Shown here: positions 9,074-18,520 of the stretch, piece by piece
Layout of the letters: each line of letters opens with the position of its first letter
Numbering within the stretch: position 1 is the stretch's first letter
NCBI GenBank assembly: GCA_019694165.1
Contig: JAIBCL010000010.1
Coordinates: forward strand, 62,001 to 126,000
Source of the DNA: Verrucomicrobiaceae bacterium
GTDB taxonomy: Bacteria; Verrucomicrobiota; Verrucomicrobiia; Verrucomicrobiales; Verrucomicrobiaceae
Reading direction: 5' to 3'
DNA length: 64,000 bases
Translations under genes and position numbers: made by a program
Notes under the pieces: generated by a model
What the model was told of the DNA's origin: nothing
The model's database searches: none
Seen by the model: only the letters and a program-made list of their open reading frames with translations

Positions 9074-11935
9074 ATGAAGCCCATCCTCAGCCCGCGCATC
9101 CTTATCTTACTGGCTGTCGCCGCTCTTGCACCTGCCGCGCCCCAGGCCGCGCCATCACCCGCACCTGCCCAGCCTGCTGCTGCGGCACCCGCCGCCGGGC
9201 CGGTTGATTTTGCCGGCCAGGTGCAGCCGCTGCTGGAAACGCGCTGCCTTGAGTGCCACAACCCCGCCAAGGTGAAGGGCGATCTCCTCATGAACACGCT
9301 TGATGCGATGCTCAAAGGCGGTGAGGGCGGCCCCGCCCTCGTCGTCGGCCAGCCCGACAAGAGCGAGATCATCAAGCGCATCCTGCTTCCGAAAGGCCAC
9401 GATGACGTGATGCCTCCGAAAGGTGCGCCGCTCTCCGCCCAGCAGATCGACGTGCTGAAACGCTGGGTGGCGGAGGGGGCGAAGTGGCCGCAGGGACTCA
9501 CCATCCGTTACAAGTCAGAGGCCGAGATCAAGGCGCTGGCTGATCTTCAGAGAAAGCTGCCTTCACTCAAGACCGTGCAGATATTGCCGGAGCGAGTGGG
9601 CCTTGAGACGAAACGTGATTTCCATCAGATGGTGGTCATGGCCACGTTCAATGACGCCACAACCAAGGATGTGACGGCATTTTCGAATCTCCATGTCGCC
9701 GATCCGAAGATAGCGAAGCTCGACGGCTTCTTCGTGAAGCCGGTGGGTGACGGACAGACGGACATCGTCGCCACCGTCGGCGGCCAGACGGTGAAGGCCA
9801 CGGTGTTGGTGAAGGACAGCCCGAAGGACCGCCCCGTCTCCTTCAATCTCGACGTCATGCCCATCTTCATGCGCGGCGGCTGCAATCAAGGCGGCTGCCA
9901 TGGCGCGGCGCGCGGCAAGGACGGTTTCCGTCTCTCGCTCTTCGGCATGGATCCCTCGGGCGACTACATCCGCCTCACCCGCGAGATGGTGGGCCGCCGC
10001 GTGAACCTCGCCATTCCCGAGGAGAGCACGCTCGTGGAGAAGGCCATCGGCTCGGTGCCGCACTCGGGCAATCAGTGCTTCGACACGAAGACGCCCTATT
10101 ACTCGACTCTGATCGAGTGGATATCGAGCGGCGCTCAGAATGATCCGCCCGAAGTCGCCAGGGTCACGGGCATTGAGATTTACCCGAAACAGATGGTCCT
10201 CGAAGGCACGGGATCACAGCAGCAGATCACCATCAAGGCCACCTACTCCGACGGCACTGATCGCGATGTCACGGACCTCGCCGTCTTCATGTCGAACAAC
10301 GACCCCACCGCCTCCGTGACGAAGAACGGCCTCGTGACCTCGGGCGACCGCGGCGCGGCCTTCATCATGGCGCGCTTCAATGTCTTCACCACCGTGTCGC
10401 AGGTGCTCGTCATTCCCTCCGACCTCAAGTATGAGAGGCCGAAGCTCGTCGAGAACAATTACATCGACCAGCTCGTGAACGAGAAGCTGCACAAGCTGCG
10501 CATCCTGCCCTCCGGCATCTGCTCCGACGAGGACTTCGTCCGCCGCGCGCACATCGACATCGCGGGCGTCTATCCGGAGGTGGATGACATCCGCTCCTTC
10601 GTCGCCGACAAGAATCCGAAGAAGCGCGAGGCGCTTGTGGATCAGCTGCTCCAGCGCAAGGAATTCACCGAGCTGTGGGTCATGAAGTGGGCCGAGCTGC
10701 TCCAGATCCGATCCGGCCTCAACAACAACCAGCCGCCCTTCTACAAGAACACGCTGCTCTATTACAACTGGCTCTCGGACAACATCGCGAAGAACCGCCC
10801 CATCAATGAGATCGCCATCGAGCTGCTCTCATCCACCGGCGGCACTGTCTCGAATCCGCCCGTGAACTACTTCCAGATGGAGCTCGATCCGCTCAAGGTG
10901 ACCGAGAACGTGGCCCAGGTCTTCATGGGCATGCGCATCCAGTGCGCCCAGTGCCACAATCATCCCTTCGACCGCTGGACCATGAGCGACTACTACGGCT
11001 TCGAGTCCTTCTTCATGCAGATCGGCCGCAAGCAGACGGACGACCCGCAGGAGGTGATCGTTTACAATTCCAAGGGGGGCGAGTCGAAGCACTTCCTCAC
11101 AGGAGCCGTGATGAAGCCCAAGTTCCTCGGCGGCGAGGAGCCGGAGATCAAGCCCGGACAGGACCGCCGCCGCGTGATGGCCGAGTGGCTTGCCTCTCCG
11201 CGCAATCCCTACTTTGCGCGCAACGTCGCCAACATCATCTGGACGCACTTCACCGGCGTCGGCGTGGTGGATCCCGTCGATGACGTGCGCATCACCAATC
11301 CGCCCTCGAATCCTGAGCTGATGGAAGAGCTGGCCAAGCGGTTGACGGACTACAAGTACGACCTCCGCAAGATCGTGCGCGACATCGCCACCTCGATGAC
11401 CTACCAGCGTACCTCGCTCGTGAACGAGACGAACGCCGGCGACAAGCGCAACTACTCCCACGCCTATGTGCGCCGCGTGCGCGCCGAGGTGCTGCTCGAT
11501 GCCATCTCCGCCATCACCGGGACGCCGAACAAGTTCCAGGGCCTGCCGCTCGGGGCGCGTGCCGTGCAGATCGCCGACGGCGCGGTGTCGAACTACTTCC
11601 TCACCACCTTCGGCCGCGCGAAGCGCGAGTCCGTCTGTGCGTGCGAGGTGAAGATGGAACCCACGCTTTCCCAGGCGCTGCATTTGATGAACGGCGACGC
11701 CATCAACGACCGCATCAAGCAGGGCGGCGTGGTGGCGAAGATGATCAACGACAAGAAGACCGACCGCGAAATCGTGGACAATCTTTACCTCCGCTGCTTT
11801 ACGCGCCTGCCGAACGACAAGGAGTGGACCGCGATCCAGCGCACCATCGCCGAAGCTGCCGACAACCGGAAGACCGCGCTCGAAGACCTCTTCTGGGCGC
11901 TGCTGAATTCGAAGGAGTTTTTCTTCAACCGGTGA
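9074..11935 (+). CDS. PSCyt1 cytochrome / Ig-like / DUF1549 / DUF1553 protein
   Basis: A 953-residue exported protein with a signal peptide (ILILLAVAALAPAAPQAA) and a haem-binding CLECH at residues 58-62 in the planctomycete cytochrome c (PSCyt1) domain. A second Cys-rich patch (CNQGGCHGAARG) lies near 275. An Ig-like Big_2-type domain follows at about 380-450. DUF1549 (about 460-660) contains CAQCHNHPFDRW, a second CxxCH. DUF1553 (about 700-950) opens with DRRRVMAEWLASP and closes with NSKEFFFNR. The family is thought to act in periplasmic redox or breakdown of complex substrates, without a proven reaction. The start at 9074 was chosen for its signal peptide; it lies 43 bases after the previous gene. 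It is paralogous to the gene at 46153. Confidence 0.9.
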   Translation: MKPILSPRILILLAVAALAPAAPQAAPSPAPAQPAAAAPAAGPVDFAGQVQPLLETRCLECHNPAKVKGDLLMNTLDAMLKGGEGGPALVVGQPDKSEIIKRILLPKGHDDVMPPKGAPLSAQQIDVLKRWVAEGAKWPQGLTIRYKSEAEIKALADLQRKLPSLKTVQILPERVGLETKRDFHQMVVMATFNDATTKDVTAFSNLHVADPKIAKLDGFFVKPVGDGQTDIVATVGGQTVKATVLVKDSPKDRPVSFNLDVMPIFMRGGCNQGGCHGAARGKDGFRLSLFGMDPSGDYIRLTREMVGRRVNLAIPEESTLVEKAIGSVPHSGNQCFDTKTPYYSTLIEWISSGAQNDPPEVARVTGIEIYPKQMVLEGTGSQQQITIKATYSDGTDRDVTDLAVFMSNNDPTASVTKNGLVTSGDRGAAFIMARFNVFTTVSQVLVIPSDLKYERPKLVENNYIDQLVNEKLHKLRILPSGICSDEDFVRRAHIDIAGVYPEVDDIRSFVADKNPKKREALVDQLLQRKEFTELWVMKWAELLQIRSGLNNNQPPFYKNTLLYYNWLSDNIAKNRPINEIAIELLSSTGGTVSNPPVNYFQMELDPLKVTENVAQVFMGMRIQCAQCHNHPFDRWTMSDYYGFESFFMQIGRKQTDDPQEVIVYNSKGGESKHFLTGAVMKPKFLGGEEPEIKPGQDRRRVMAEWLASPRNPYFARNVANIIWTHFTGVGVVDPVDDVRITNPPSNPELMEELAKRLTDYKYDLRKIVRDIATSMTYQRTSLVNETNAGDKRNYSHAYVRRVRAEVLLDAISAITGTPNKFQGLPLGARAVQIADGAVSNYFLTTFGRAKRESVCACEVKMEPTLSQALHLMNGDAINDRIKQGGVVAKMINDKKTDREIVDNLYLRCFTRLPNDKEWTAIQRTIAEAADNRKTALEDLFWALLNSKEFFFNR

Positions 11936-11993
11936 CCGCTTTCCGTCCGCGCGCGCAGCCGGACCTGTCCAAACTCCAAACCCCGCCCCCGCC

Positions 11994-14900
11994 ATGTACA
12001 CCCAGCGCCCGCGCATTGGTCCCGTTCTCGCATCTGTAGCCGGCCTCGGTCTGTTGACCGCCGGCTGCATGGCTGCGGACACACCTTCGGCTGAAAAGAT
12101 CACCTACCAGGATCACGTCCGGCCGTTGCTCGAAAACAAATGCTTCTCCTGCCATAATCCCGACAAGAAGAAGGGCGATCTCGACATGACCAGCTTCGCC
12201 GCCCTCATTGCCGGCGGCGGCGGGGGTGCCATCGTCGATCCGGGGAATGCGGCCGGCAGCAAGCTTATCCTCACCGTCACGAAGAAGGAGGAGCCCTACA
12301 TGCCGCCGGAGGGAGATCCGCTTCCTGCCAAGGACATCGACGTGCTTTCCAAGTGGATCGCCGGCGGCGTGCTCGAGACCGCATCGTCCGTCGCCCGCAA
12401 ATCGAACAAGCCAAAGGTCAGCATGGAAGTGGCCGTGACCGGAAAACCCGAAGGTCCAGTCGCGCGGCCCGAGCACGTCCTGCTCGAGCCGGTCACCGTC
12501 ACGCCGCGCACCACTGCCGTGACCGCCATGGCTGCCAGCCCGTGGGCGTCGCTCGTGGCGATGGCGGGCCAGAAGCAGATTCTGCTTTATGACACGGACA
12601 CCCGGACGCTCGCCGGTATTTATCCGTATCCCGAAGGTTACGCGCGCTCCGTGAAGTTCAGCCGCAATGGCTCGCTGCTCATCGTCGGCGGCGGGCGCGG
12701 TGGAAAATTCGGCCACGCCGTCGTCTGGGATGTGAAGACCGGCCGCCGCATCACCGAGGTGGGCAAGGAGTTCGATGCCGTGATGTGCGCCGACATCAGC
12801 CCGAACCAGAAGATGATCGCCATCGCCAGCCCGTCGAAGAAGATCAAGGTGTACGATACCGCCACCGGCGAGGAGGAGTACGTCATCAGCAAGCATACCG
12901 ATTGGGGCATGGGCTGTGCGTTCAGCCCCGATGGCGTGCTGCTCGCCACCTGCGACCGCGGCGGCAATGTCATGGTCTGGGAGGCGGACAACGGCGGCGA
13001 GTTCTTCATCCTCGGCCAGCACAAGGCAAGTTGCACCGATCTCGCGTGGCGCGGCGATGGCAATGTGCTCGCCTCCTGTGGCGCCGACGGCGCGGTGATC
13101 CTTTGGGAAATGAACGAGGGCAAGCAGATCAAATCCTGGGCGGCTCACAGCGGAGGCGTGCAGTCCGTCAGCTTCACGCCGGATGGACGCCTGCTCACCT
13201 GCGGTGCCGACGGCCTCACGCGCCTGTGGACGGCGGACGGCAAGGTGGTGGCCGAGGCAAAGAGCCAGGGCGATTTTGTCACCAAGGTCGTGGCCCTCGC
13301 CGACGGCAAGTCCGCGGCCACGGCCAACTGGCGCGGTGAGGTGAAGATCTGGAACTTCGAAAACGGCTTCGTCGAGCGCGGTGATCTCGCGAGCAATCCC
13401 TCGAAAATCGCCCAGCGCATCATCGAAGCCGAGAAGAAGGGCGCGGAACTCGTGGCGCAGATGCCGGCGGTCGAGGCAGAGATCAAGAAGGCGCAGGACG
13501 GAGTGGCCGCGAGAGAGGCGCAGCTTGCCGATACGAAGAAGAAGGCAGACGAGGCAAAAGCCACGATCGCCAAACTCACCGCCGAATTGAACGAACTGCC
13601 CGGCAAGACAGCCGCGCTCGACAAAAGCGTGAAGGAAACGCAGGCAGGCCGCGCTGCCGCCGCCGAGGCCGTGAAGAAATTCGAACAGGCAGCCGCGCAG
13701 ATGAAGACGTTGGAGCAGTCCATCGCCGCATTGAATGCGGAGAAGGCGAAGCTCGGCGCGCCAGATCAGGCGCCGAAACTCGCCGAGGTGACCAGGAAGC
13801 TCGCCGATGCCACGGCGCAGCTTGATGCGCTCAAGAAGGCAAACGCCACGCCGCCGAAGCCCGTGGCCGAGATCGACAAGGCCATCAAGGCTGCGCAGGA
13901 TCAGATCGCCGCCCTCAATGCAGCGAAGCCCGCGAAGACGAAGGATATCGAGGCGCTGAAGAAGGGCCTCGACAACTGGCCGAAGGCCATCGCCGCAGCC
14001 GAGAAAGCCGTGGCCGAGGCGAAGCCCGCCGTCGCCGCCGCGCAGGCAAAGGCCGCTGATCACAGGGCGCAGATCGCCGTTTATCAGAAACTGCCCGTCG
14101 TGCTCAAGGCCGCGCAGTTCAATGTCGGCGTGCTAGCCGAGAAGGAGAAGCTCACGAAACTCGAGACCGAGTTCAACGATTTCACCGCCGCACTGAAGGA
14201 CAATGAGGATGGCAAGGTGGCCTCCGCGGCGCGCATCGTTTCGTCGAAGAAGGCCATCGCGGATGCGATCGCGGCGCTGCCGGCGAAAGAAGCCGCGCTG
14301 AAGAAAGTGCAGGGCGAACTGGCCGTGGTGGAGAAAAACTTCGAACCGGTGAAGGCTGCCGACTCCGCCGCCGCCGCGAAGCTCGACGAGCAGAAGAAAG
14401 CCATCGCCGCCAAGGAGGCTGAAGTCGCCGCCCTCGCGAAGGCCAGGGATGAAAACATCGCAGCCGCGAAGAAGGCCGCCGAGTCCATCACCAAGCAGAT
14501 CGGCGTCATCAAGAATCAGTTGGCCGATGTCACCAAGAAGGCCGATGCCCCGTCGAAGGCAGCCGCGCAGCACAAGACCAAGCTTGCTGCCGCGGAGACG
14601 GCCTTGAAGGCAGCGAAGGAAGTGCAGGCCGCCGCGCTGAAGAAGGCCGCTGATGCACGCGCCGCCGCGGAAGCGCCGCTGAAAAAAGCCCGGGCTGATG
14701 CCGAGGCGGCCGCCAAGGAACTCGCCTCCACCAAGGCCGTGGCCATCGGCAAACCCGACATGGCGGCGAAGGTGGCCGCCGCGCAGCAGGCTGCTGATGC
14801 GAAGACCAAGGCCGTCGCCGAGACGCAGAAGACGTTTGATGCCGCCAAGGCCGCCCTTCAGAAGGAAGACGCAGCCGCGACCGCTGCCGGGAAGCCGGTG

Positions 14901-15416
14901 GCTGAGAAGGAAAAGGCATTCGCAGCAGCGAAGCAGGCCTCCGACGCAGCGGAGAAGACCCTTGCGCCTCTGCTCGGCCAGCAGAAGAGCCTTCAGGCAT
15001 CCATCGATGCGCAGCAGAAGTCCCTGGCCGAGAAGCAGGCGGCACCCGCCGCCATCGAGAAGGACACGGCTGCAAAGACGCAGGCCGCCACGGCTGCCAT
15101 CGCACAGTTGAAGTCCGGACTTCCCGCGCTGGAGAAGACGCTGGCCGAGGCCCGGACGAAGCTCGATGCCGCCGCCAAAGTCCTCGATGCAAAGCGTGGC
15201 GAGACAGGCAAGGCCATGGCCGAAGTCGAGGTCGCGAAGAAGCAAAAGACCGACGGCGAGGCCGCCATCGCCGCCGCCGAAAAGGACATCCCGAAACGCG
15301 AGAAGGCCGTGGTCGAGTGCAAGGCTGAGCTTGCAAAAATCCAGCCGCAGCTCGATCCGATGCGTGCCAGGGTCAAGCAGCTCACCGAGCAGTACCTGGC
15401 CTTGCTTCCAAAATAA
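11994..15416 (+). CDS. PSCyt1 cytochrome c - WD40 - long coiled-coil lipoprotein
   Basis: A 1140-residue protein with three parts. The start carries a lipobox (LLTAGC, Cys25) and a PSCyt1 domain with haem motif CFSCH. Residues about 180-460 are WD40 repeats, with recurring SVKFSRNGSLL, GCAFSPDGVLL, LAWRGDGNVLASCGADG and SVSFTPDGRLLTCGADG blades. From about 460 to the end the chain is nearly all Ala, Lys, Glu, Asp and Gln in heptad-like order, a coiled coil of more than 600 residues. A haem domain, propeller and long rod on a membrane anchor suggest a periplasmic or surface scaffold spanning a distance. It is 58 bases downstream of the DUF1549/DUF1553 gene and almost certainly co-transcribed. 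Confidence 0.85.
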   Translation: MYTQRPRIGPVLASVAGLGLLTAGCMAADTPSAEKITYQDHVRPLLENKCFSCHNPDKKKGDLDMTSFAALIAGGGGGAIVDPGNAAGSKLILTVTKKEEPYMPPEGDPLPAKDIDVLSKWIAGGVLETASSVARKSNKPKVSMEVAVTGKPEGPVARPEHVLLEPVTVTPRTTAVTAMAASPWASLVAMAGQKQILLYDTDTRTLAGIYPYPEGYARSVKFSRNGSLLIVGGGRGGKFGHAVVWDVKTGRRITEVGKEFDAVMCADISPNQKMIAIASPSKKIKVYDTATGEEEYVISKHTDWGMGCAFSPDGVLLATCDRGGNVMVWEADNGGEFFILGQHKASCTDLAWRGDGNVLASCGADGAVILWEMNEGKQIKSWAAHSGGVQSVSFTPDGRLLTCGADGLTRLWTADGKVVAEAKSQGDFVTKVVALADGKSAATANWRGEVKIWNFENGFVERGDLASNPSKIAQRIIEAEKKGAELVAQMPAVEAEIKKAQDGVAAREAQLADTKKKADEAKATIAKLTAELNELPGKTAALDKSVKETQAGRAAAAEAVKKFEQAAAQMKTLEQSIAALNAEKAKLGAPDQAPKLAEVTRKLADATAQLDALKKANATPPKPVAEIDKAIKAAQDQIAALNAAKPAKTKDIEALKKGLDNWPKAIAAAEKAVAEAKPAVAAAQAKAADHRAQIAVYQKLPVVLKAAQFNVGVLAEKEKLTKLETEFNDFTAALKDNEDGKVASAARIVSSKKAIADAIAALPAKEAALKKVQGELAVVEKNFEPVKAADSAAAAKLDEQKKAIAAKEAEVAALAKARDENIAAAKKAAESITKQIGVIKNQLADVTKKADAPSKAAAQHKTKLAAAETALKAAKEVQAAALKKAADARAAAEAPLKKARADAEAAAKELASTKAVAIGKPDMAAKVAAAQQAADAKTKAVAETQKTFDAAKAALQKEDAAATAAGKPVAEKEKAFAAAKQASDAAEKTLAPLLGQQKSLQASIDAQQKSLAEKQAAPAAIEKDTAAKTQAATAAIAQLKSGLPALEKTLAEARTKLDAAAKVLDAKRGETGKAMAEVEVAKKQKTDGEAAIAAAEKDIPKREKAVVECKAELAKIQPQLDPMRARVKQLTEQYLALLPK

Positions 15417-15424
15417 ACCGCCAG

Positions 15425-15802
15425 ATGAAATCCATCCGCCCCGTCGCCGCCCGTTTGCTGGCTCTCGCCCTGCCGTTGATCGGCGCGGCCTCATGTTCAT
15501 CCACGAGCGAGGAAATGCGCGCCTTCGTCGGCCAGCCTTCATCCGTCCTCCTCGCCCAGCTCGGCACGCCGCAGCTCCGCGCGCCCGACGGTCATGGCGG
15601 CCAGATTTGGAGCTACATCGACGAGACCCAGGGCGCGACTCCTGGCATGCCCGGCGGAGCCATGCCGGGCGCGGTCGGCACTCTTGGCAGCGGCTCGCTG
15701 ACGCCGGCCGCATCTTCCGCCTCCCAGGGCTTTGTTTCCCGCCGCGAGTTTTTCATCGATGGCAGCGGCGTCGTGACCCAATGTCGCGGCCGCGGTCACT
15801 GA
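15425..15802 (+). CDS. small lipoprotein of unknown function
   Basis: A 125-residue protein starting MKSIRPVAARLLALALPLIG with a lipobox ending AASC. It then has a segment MRAFVGQPSSVLLAQLGTPQ that resembles the short helix-strand unit of SmpA/BamE-type outer-membrane lipoproteins, a Gly/Pro/Met-rich linker, and a C-terminal strand (REFFIDGSGVVTQCRG). It begins eight bases after the cytochrome-WD40 gene and is the last gene of the run. The C-terminal CRGRGH may add a metal or disulfide site. The BamE resemblance is only structural impression, so function is left open. Confidence 0.7.
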   Translation: MKSIRPVAARLLALALPLIGAASCSSTSEEMRAFVGQPSSVLLAQLGTPQLRAPDGHGGQIWSYIDETQGATPGMPGGAMPGAVGTLGSGSLTPAASSASQGFVSRREFFIDGSGVVTQCRGRGH

Positions 15803-16078
15803 TACAGTGAACGAAGGTGACCTTGCGCGGATGTCGCGGCAAAATGGTTTCGGTGCCCCGTCTGAATCGGCGCGTTGCCGCGTGGCGTGTGTGACGCGCC
15901 CTTGCCGCCCGAAATCGCCCGCTTTCCGTTTCCACCACCACGAGTTCCCCGCCGATCTTGCCGCGAGTGCGACTTCGGCAAAACACGAGTCCTTCGGTCG
16001 CTCCGGGTGTATCGGTGGCAGACGGGCTGGAAGATGCGCGCTGGCCGCTGTCCCGAGACAGGTCTGCACCGGGACCGC
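15803..16078. other. 276-base convergent intergenic region
   Basis: The space lies between the lipoprotein gene and the converging G8 gene. I see no gene, clear terminator or known RNA in it. It is GC-rich with several short palindromes but no long T run. Confidence 0.5.
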
Positions 16079-18391
16079 TCAGAAGTCGGGCAGGTTGTTT
16101 GTGCTGAACGTCTGATACAGGTAGTCGTAGCCCTTTGCGTCAGGCGCGTTTCCGAGGCTGGTGGGGTAGTTGTATTCGTTGCGCGTCTCGGGTGTTTGTG
16201 CCGGCAGAAGCGTGAGTCCGACAAAGCTGCCGTCCGGGTTGCGGGCAAAGTTGGGGGATTGGCCGTCAGCAGTGTTCGAGAAGAACCAGAGACCTGTGAT
16301 GTAGTTCTCTACGGTCACGTTGCTCAGCGAACAGCCGCTGTTGTTGAAGAAGAATCCGAGCCCGACGCCGCCGCGCTCCTTGTCATCGGCAAGCACGAGC
16401 GTGGCGGGCTTGGCAGTCAGCGCGGGTGCGTTGGCGACGATGTTGATGTTCGAGAAATTCGCCTTGCCCAGATAGGTGCCGTGAATGCCGTTCATGTTGT
16501 TCCAGAACGTGCTGTTCGAGACGGTGAAGGCGTTCCGCGTGGCGGCGGAAGGCGGCCAGGCGGCTCCGGAGTCATCGGCGGAGCGCACCAGTTCGTCGGC
16601 CAGCCCGTTGGGTTTTGCGGCGGAGACGAACTGGGCTTGCCGGATTTCCTCGAAGATGGCGGTGCTTCCGTGGTTCACGAACCTGAAGCGCAATCCGGTG
16701 AAGCAACCATAGGCGGTGTTGTTGTCGAACTGTCTGACGGGCAGGTCCGTGATCACCGCGGCGTCCGCCGTGCCGTTGCCGTCGTAGTCCCAACCCCTCG
16801 GCTTCAAACTGGTGCTTGGCAGTTGATTCAACGGCTTGCCGGTGAAGTGGCCTGTCGAAGGATCGAAGCGGCCGCCGCACCAGAAAAAGAAGCCGGACCC
16901 CTTGCAGCCGGCGGCCACATTGCCGGTCACGCTCACGTCGGGGCTTTGAAACCAGAAGCCTTCGCCCGTGAATCCCATGTCCCCCTGGTCGCCGCGCGGA
17001 CGATTGCCGAAGATGGTGCGCTGGTTTGCAAACTCGCCGTTGCCGATGCCGCCGATGGCGATGTTCCCCGTGAAGGAGCCGGTCTCTCCGCCGTCCTCGC
17101 AAATGAAGCCGGCGCCGTCGAAGTCGAAGCAGACATTGTCCGCGAAGTTGACGCTTGAGTCGTGATTGACGAAGCCCCATCCAGGCGTGTCGCGCACGAC
17201 GCACTTGCTGACCAGCGCCGGCGTGGCCGCGCCCGTGCCGGCCTCGTGGAAGTGCAGCGCGTAGCGGCCGCGCGAGTTGCTCAGGGGGCCGTCGCTCGCG
17301 TTGATGACGCCGTCGAGGTTGCCGTCGCCGTTGTTGTAGTTCACATTACCCGGCGTGCCGGCCGCGGGCAGTGTCGGATCGCTGATGATGTAGCCCTTCA
17401 CGCTGCGTCCGAGCTGGTTGAATGCGACGCCGGTGATCTTCACGTCATTGGTCATGAGCATGACGTGACCACGGGTGGCGCTCGAGGTCGTGTCGCCGGA
17501 TTCGATGACAATGTCGCGCGTGAGATTGGCCGCATGAACCTTGATCGCGGCGATGGCCTTGGCGCGGACGTGTGCAAACGACAGCTTGGAGTTCAGCGTG
17601 ATGCTCGTTGTGGTGGGGATTGCGGAGATCGACCTCACTTCATTGGCCAGGCGGACGTCGCCATAGGCAGGCAGAGCTGGTATCCATTCACGGGTGAAGT
17701 AGGTCGCCGCGATCACCACATCATCGCCGGCATGCCAGTTCGCGGGCACTGTGCTGGTGGGCTGGGTCTGTGTCTTGTCGGCATTCTCCGGCGGTGTGTT
17801 CGGGCCGGCGCTGTTGTTCAGCGTGACGAATGGATCGCGCGCTCCCGCGCTGTTCATGCGGATGATGGCACCCGGTGCCGCGATGATGCCGCGGCCCATG
17901 CGCTGCGTGTCGGAAACCGTAGAGCCGGCGACCGCACCTTTGATGGTGACGGTCGATTTGATCCCGGCATTGATGGGGCCGCCGGTGGTCCCCGCGGCGC
18001 CGTAGTCACCGATGCTGAGCTTGCCGCCCGCGTCGATGAGCAGGTGCTCGACGGTCAGCTTCGCTGTGGAGACGATGGGGAAGCGCAGCACACCGCGGAC
18101 CACGATCGTCTTCGCCACGGGCGTGGTGCCGTTCACCGTAACCGTGCGGCCCGCCGGGATGAGCAGCACGTCGGAGGCGGACGGGGCCGTCGTGAACGAT
18201 CCCCATGTGCTCCCCGCCGTGAAGTTGCCGTCCTGCGTGGCGGTGCGTGTGGGTGTGTTCCCGCCCGCTTCTGACAGCAAAATGTTGAAGTGGCACAGCG
18301 GGCAGGCTTTGGCGGCGTTGCCGGCAAACAAGAACAGCGAGACCAGCGCGAGTCCGAGGACGCTTGATGATGGATGAGCCTTCGTTTTCAT
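16079..18391 (-). CDS. secreted G8-domain / right-handed beta-helix protein
   Basis: A 770-residue exported protein with signal peptide (VLGLALVSLFLFAGNAAKAC) followed by CPLCH. Residues about 45-165 match the G8 domain known from CEMIP/TMEM2 and PKHD1 proteins: GNFTAGSTW, DVLLIPAGRTVTVNGTTPVAKTIVVRG, and GGKLSIGDYG, with conserved glycines. The rest has repeated short beta-strands with Asn and Gly turns (WHAGDDVVIAATYFTREW, DVKITGVAFNQLGR, NSTFWNNMNGIHGTYLG), consistent with a parallel beta-helix. Eukaryotic relatives bind or break down hyaluronan; bacterial ones are mostly undescribed, so polysaccharide binding is an inference. The AraC-type gene lies directly upstream on the same strand. 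Confidence 0.8.
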   Translation of the reverse strand: MKTKAHPSSSVLGLALVSLFLFAGNAAKACPLCHFNILLSEAGGNTPTRTATQDGNFTAGSTWGSFTTAPSASDVLLIPAGRTVTVNGTTPVAKTIVVRGVLRFPIVSTAKLTVEHLLIDAGGKLSIGDYGAAGTTGGPINAGIKSTVTIKGAVAGSTVSDTQRMGRGIIAAPGAIIRMNSAGARDPFVTLNNSAGPNTPPENADKTQTQPTSTVPANWHAGDDVVIAATYFTREWIPALPAYGDVRLANEVRSISAIPTTTSITLNSKLSFAHVRAKAIAAIKVHAANLTRDIVIESGDTTSSATRGHVMLMTNDVKITGVAFNQLGRSVKGYIISDPTLPAAGTPGNVNYNNGDGNLDGVINASDGPLSNSRGRYALHFHEAGTGAATPALVSKCVVRDTPGWGFVNHDSSVNFADNVCFDFDGAGFICEDGGETGSFTGNIAIGGIGNGEFANQRTIFGNRPRGDQGDMGFTGEGFWFQSPDVSVTGNVAAGCKGSGFFFWCGGRFDPSTGHFTGKPLNQLPSTSLKPRGWDYDGNGTADAAVITDLPVRQFDNNTAYGCFTGLRFRFVNHGSTAIFEEIRQAQFVSAAKPNGLADELVRSADDSGAAWPPSAATRNAFTVSNSTFWNNMNGIHGTYLGKANFSNINIVANAPALTAKPATLVLADDKERGGVGLGFFFNNSGCSLSNVTVENYITGLWFFSNTADGQSPNFARNPDGSFVGLTLLPAQTPETRNEYNYPTSLGNAPDAKGYDYLYQTFSTNNLPDF

Positions 18392-18462
18392 GGGGTGGAT
18401 GGTGGTTGCGGGCGCCGGACATGCCCCGGCATTTGCTCGATGAGGCTACCAGACCACGCCGT

Positions 18463-18484
18463 GCGGAAACTTGGACTTTTCCGC
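18463..18484. promoter_or_regulatory. inverted repeat upstream of the G8 gene, possible operator
   Basis: GCGGAAA and TTTCCGC arms of seven bases are separated by eight bases, 72 bases upstream of the G8-protein start and just downstream of the AraC-type gene's stop. The position would suit a regulator binding site. The link to the neighbouring regulator is an inference. Confidence 0.3.
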
Positions 18485-18520
18485 CAAAAATTTCGCCCCC
18501 GGCCGGACGGATCGCCTCGT

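Noticed and set aside
11925..14063. Long antisense open frame opposite the cytochrome-WD40-coiled-coil gene
   Set aside because: Its product is Leu/Gly/Arg-rich low complexity without family features. The sense strand has clear haem, WD40 and coiled-coil signals.
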